Shown here piece after piece: positions 61,392 through 64,000 of a stretch of DNA of 64,000 bases. A model generated the notes under the pieces. It was not told the origin of the DNA and made no database searches. It saw nothing but the letters and a program-made list of their open reading frames with translations. The DNA is taken from positions 1 through 64,000 of the forward strand of contig PHBD01000032.1 in NCBI GenBank assembly GCA_002841865.1, read 5' to 3'. The translations under genes and the position numbers were made by a program. The DNA is from Deltaproteobacteria bacterium HGW-Deltaproteobacteria-19 (lineage in GTDB: Bacteria > Desulfobacterota > Syntrophia > Syntrophales > PHBD01). Positions within the stretch are counted from its first letter, which is position 1; every line of letters starts with the position of its first letter.

Positions 61392-63368
61392 ATGAACAAG
61401 GGCTACATGGGAAAGATCCTGATGGTGGACCTGTCCCGGGGAGAAATCTCCGAAGAGGTCGTCCCCGACAATGTCTATGAGAACTATCTCTCCGGTCTCG
61501 GCCTCGGGGCCTATATCCTCTTCAACCGGATCCCCGCGGGCGCCGATCCCCTGGGGCCGGACAACATCCTCGGCTTCCTCACGGGCCTGCTCACGGGCAC
61601 GGGAACCTTCTTCTCGGGCCGGTGGATGGTGGCGGGCAAATCGCCTCTGACGGGATGCTGGGGGGACGCCAACTGCGGCGGAAACCTGTCGCCGGCCATC
61701 AAGCGGTGCGGGTACGACGGGATCTTCTTCAAGGGCATCAGCGAAAAACCCGTTTACCTCTACGTCGATTCGGGTCGGGCCGAGCTTCGGGACGCCTCTT
61801 CCCTCTGGGGCAGAGACGCGGTGGAGACGGAGGAAACCCTGCTCATGGAAGGCGGAAAGGGAGCCCGGGTGGCCTGCATCGGCCAGGCGGGGGAGAACCG
61901 CTCGCTCATCGCTGGAATCTGTAACGACAAGGGGCGCCTGGCCGCCCGGTCGGGCCTGGGCGCCGTGATGGGGTCCAAACGACTAAAGGCCCTGGTTGTG
62001 AACGGGAAGCGACGAATCCAGCCCTTCAACCGCCACGAGATCAAGCGCCTCAGTCAGTCCTGCAACCGCTGGGTCCAGTTTCAGCCGCCCCTCTTTTCAG
62101 GTCCCGCCCTGTCCCGCGTGGGGACCCTGATGAGGCTCCTCCCGACCCAGATGGCCCAGGACGGCCTGCTCTACAAGTTCTTCCTCAAAAAGTGGGGGAC
62201 CGTGAGCATGAACCAGGTGTCCATCGAGATCGGGGACTCGCCGATCAAGAACTGGAAGGGGACGAACGAGGACTTCGGGCCCGGGCGCTCACTAACCGTC
62301 AATCCGGACGCCATTACCGGCAGGGAGTTCGTCAAGTACCACTGCTACGGGTGTCCCCTGGGGTGCGGGGGAAAATGCTCCCTGCCGGGACAGAAAGGCG
62401 GGGAGACCCACAAGCCGGAGTACGAAACGGTCCTGGCCCTGGGCGGGCTCTGCATGAACGAGGATGCCGACAGCATCTTCCACATGAACGAGATGCTCAA
62501 TCGGGCCGGTATGGACACGATCTCAGCGGGAGGAACCGTGGCCTTCGCCATGGAGTGCTATGAAAAGGGGATCCTCACAAAGGAAGACACCGGTGGCCTG
62601 GAGCTGACCTGGGGAAACGCCCCGGCGATCCTCGCCCTGGTGGATAAGATGATCCGGCGCGAGGGAATCGGCGACCTCCTGGCGGATGGGACGAAAGTGG
62701 CCGCGAAAAAACTGGGGAAGGGATCGGAGGCATTCGCCATGCATGTCGGCGGGCAGGAGCCGGCCATGCACGACGGCCGCAACGACCCGGGATTCAACGT
62801 CCACTACGCCGTGGAGGCAACGCCGGGACGCCATACCATCGGCGCCCAGCTTTATTATGAAATGTTCCAGCTCTGGAAGGAGATCAAGGGGATCCCCAGG
62901 GCGAAGCCCCTCTATTCGAAAGACAGGAAATACCTGGCCGATCACGAGAAAGCGGTCATGGCGGCCGTATGCAGCAAGTACATGAACGTGGCCAACGGGG
63001 CGGGACTCTGCATGTTCGGCCTGCTCATGGGGGTGACCCGGACTCCCCTGTTCGCTTGGCTCAACGCCGCGACGGGGTGGCGGAAAACGCCCGGGCAGTA
63101 CCTGGACATCGGGGTGCGTATCCAGACCCTTAAGCAGGCCTTCAACATCAAGCACGGCGTGGACCCGCGCTCGATCCGGGTTGCCGACCGCATGCTGGGA
63201 AAACCAGCCCTTCCTGCGGGAGCGAACAAGGGCCGGACGACGGAATTGGAGACAATCAGGGGCGAATACTGGGACCAGTTCGGCTGGGATCCCGAGACGG
63301 GAGTGCCTGATCCCGAGGCTCTGGAGCGCCTGGGAATCTCGACTCCGGAAACTGGAACAGGAAGGTAG
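61392..63368 (+). CDS. aor: Tungsten-type aldehyde:ferredoxin oxidoreductase
   Basis: 658 residues. It oxidises aldehydes to acids, or reduces acids, with ferredoxin. The N-terminal domain has GYMGKILMVDLSRGEISEEV, GRWMVAGKSPLTGCWGDANC and GLGAVMGSKRLKALVV for the bis-pterin cofactor. The [4Fe-4S] site is YHCYGCPLGCGGKCSL (C-x2-C-x3-C) with a distal Cys in NVANGAGLCMFG. EYETVLALGGLCMNEDADSI is also typical. It is 3 bases from the ferredoxin gene. Among AOR subfamilies the exact substrate cannot be told. Confidence 0.93.
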   Translation: MNKGYMGKILMVDLSRGEISEEVVPDNVYENYLSGLGLGAYILFNRIPAGADPLGPDNILGFLTGLLTGTGTFFSGRWMVAGKSPLTGCWGDANCGGNLSPAIKRCGYDGIFFKGISEKPVYLYVDSGRAELRDASSLWGRDAVETEETLLMEGGKGARVACIGQAGENRSLIAGICNDKGRLAARSGLGAVMGSKRLKALVVNGKRRIQPFNRHEIKRLSQSCNRWVQFQPPLFSGPALSRVGTLMRLLPTQMAQDGLLYKFFLKKWGTVSMNQVSIEIGDSPIKNWKGTNEDFGPGRSLTVNPDAITGREFVKYHCYGCPLGCGGKCSLPGQKGGETHKPEYETVLALGGLCMNEDADSIFHMNEMLNRAGMDTISAGGTVAFAMECYEKGILTKEDTGGLELTWGNAPAILALVDKMIRREGIGDLLADGTKVAAKKLGKGSEAFAMHVGGQEPAMHDGRNDPGFNVHYAVEATPGRHTIGAQLYYEMFQLWKEIKGIPRAKPLYSKDRKYLADHEKAVMAAVCSKYMNVANGAGLCMFGLLMGVTRTPLFAWLNAATGWRKTPGQYLDIGVRIQTLKQAFNIKHGVDPRSIRVADRMLGKPALPAGANKGRTTELETIRGEYWDQFGWDPETGVPDPEALERLGISTPETGTGR

Positions 63369-63371
63369 ATC

Positions 63372-63815
63372 ATGGCATACCGGATCACGACCGAATGCAA
63401 CGGCTGCACCGCCTGCGTTCGCCTCTGCCCGACGGGGGCCATTGCGGGCGAGAGAAAGGTCCTTCACGTCATTAATCCGTCCCTGTGCATCGAGTGCGGA
63501 GCCTGCGGGCGCGTCTGTCCCCAGGAGGCGGTGCAGGACGCCTTCGGGATCGCCTGCCGGAGAATTCCGAAGCTGTCCCTGTGGCCGAAACCGGTGGTGG
63601 ACGCGAAAATCTGCGTTTCCTGCCGGATCTGCATCGAAGGCTGTCCGGCCTCCTGCCTCGCGGGTCGGATGGACGGGAGTGGGAAACACGAGATTGCCTT
63701 TCTGGCTGAACCGAAGGCGTGCATCTCTTGCGGCTTCTGCGAGGCCGACTGCCCCGTGGAGGCCATCCGCCTGGTCGTGCCCCAACAACCGGCCGTGGAG
63801 GTGAAGCCGGCCTGA
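63372..63815 (+). CDS. Polyferredoxin with four [4Fe-4S] sites (AOR partner)
   Basis: 147 residues with four complete C-x2-C-x2-C-x3-CP motifs: CNGCTACVRLCP, CIECGACGRVCP, CVSCRICIEGCP and CISCGFCEADCP, about 25-45 residues apart. This is the AorA/HycB-like electron-transfer subunit that accompanies many AORs. The gene begins 3 bases after the aor stop, so the two are surely co-translated. It likely carries electrons between the tungsten enzyme and a ferredoxin or flavoprotein. Confidence 0.93.
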   Translation: MAYRITTECNGCTACVRLCPTGAIAGERKVLHVINPSLCIECGACGRVCPQEAVQDAFGIACRRIPKLSLWPKPVVDAKICVSCRICIEGCPASCLAGRMDGSGKHEIAFLAEPKACISCGFCEADCPVEAIRLVVPQQPAVEVKPA

Positions 63816-63913
63816 AGCCGGCCGGAGCCCCTATCTCAGGAATGACGTTGGACTGGGGATTGCAGGGAAACTGGATTGGAAAACAAATAAAGGAGGAACA
63901 GGTTGGGATCGCG

Positions 63914-64000
63914 ATGAACGGAAAATTCATGAGAATGCTGATGATCGTTGCCCTGGTTATGATTTCCCCTCTTTCCGCCTTTGCCGTGACAACGGCCATC
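63914..64000 (+). CDS. Exported protein, N-terminus only (partial)
   Basis: 29 codons are visible before the window ends. The start MNGKFMRMLMIVALVMISPL followed by SAFA is a signal peptide. AGGAGG lies somewhat far upstream (about 20 bases); a second ATG at 63929 is possible. Nothing of the mature protein is seen. Confidence 0.55.
   Translation, partial: MNGKFMRMLMIVALVMISPLSAFAVTTAI

Noticed and set aside
1-64000. CRISPR arrays, insertion sequences, prophage genes, rRNA or tRNA genes
   Set aside because: No direct-repeat arrays, transposase or integrase motifs, or RNA gene signatures were recognised on either strand.

Overview
The window looks like a chromosomal segment of a GC-rich, strictly anaerobic deltaproteobacterium, most likely a Syntrophales-type fatty-acid or aromatic degrader. 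This is inferred from gene content: two 2-oxoacid:ferredoxin oxidoreductases, an electron-transferring flavoprotein whose alpha subunit carries a ferredoxin domain, several acyl-CoA enzymes, a tungsten-type aldehyde:ferredoxin oxidoreductase, iron-type alcohol dehydrogenases, class III ribonucleotide reductase, and LPS genes (waaA, gmhA). No rRNA, tRNA, CRISPR array, insertion sequence or prophage was recognised. Canonical sigma-70 promoters (TTGACA, 17-18 bp spacer) are readable before several genes.

Layout. 0-3.5 kb: end of an acyl-CoA dehydrogenase, a nitronate-monooxygenase-like flavoprotein, rpe and waaA. 3.5-6.9 kb (minus): a four-subunit 2-oxoacid:ferredoxin oxidoreductase (gamma-delta-alpha-beta) preceded by a promoter, a 40-codon leucine-rich leader ORF and a terminator hairpin, the layout of an amino-acid attenuator. 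7.1-10.7 kb: ECF sigma factor, CaiB-type CoA-transferase, and an AtoE-type short-chain fatty acid transporter with its own promoter, 10-codon leader ORF and terminator. 10.8-16.2 kb: zinc-ribbon protein, a CcdA-TlpA fusion, a second thioredoxin-fold protein and small exported or monooxygenase proteins. 16.4-27.5 kb (minus): a PAS/sigma-54 regulator, an FKBP remnant, exported superoxide dismutase, UspA, WrbA, KorBA, EtfAB, a DJ-1/PfpI protein and a rubredoxin-tailed acyl-CoA dehydrogenase. This reads as a module joining 2-oxoacid and acyl-CoA oxidation to flavin and ferredoxin electron carriers, with oxygen defence alongside.

27.7-41.3 kb: a broken small gene, an SPFH/zinc-ribbon protein, an HD phosphohydrolase, a frameshifted nrdD, gmhA-grpE-dnaK, a substrate-binding protein with surE, UspA, a MORN-like repeat protein and a GpsA-like dehydrogenase. 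41.3-43 kb: a stand-alone trpB2 behind a classical trp attenuator, whose 21-codon leader peptide has three consecutive Trp codons and is followed by a terminator. 43-56.8 kb: rarA, a sensor kinase/NtrC-type regulator pair with tandem inverted repeats upstream, cutA, two methyltransferases, an Skp-like chaperone, coiled-coil proteins with a papain-like exported protease, a metal-dependent hydrolase, a membrane nucleotide-cyclase-domain protein and an OFA-family transporter. 57-64 kb: menA, then an apparent operon of an SCP2-like protein, two iron-type alcohol dehydrogenases (the first lacking metal ligands), a tungsten AOR, a four-cluster ferredoxin and an exported protein cut by the window end.

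The most notable signals are three promoter / short leader ORF / terminator arrangements upstream of a leucine-linked oxoacid oxidoreductase, trpB2 and a fatty acid transporter. They suggest that translation-coupled transcription attenuation is used repeatedly in this genome, including for catabolic genes. All functional statements are from reading motifs; none was checked against a database.
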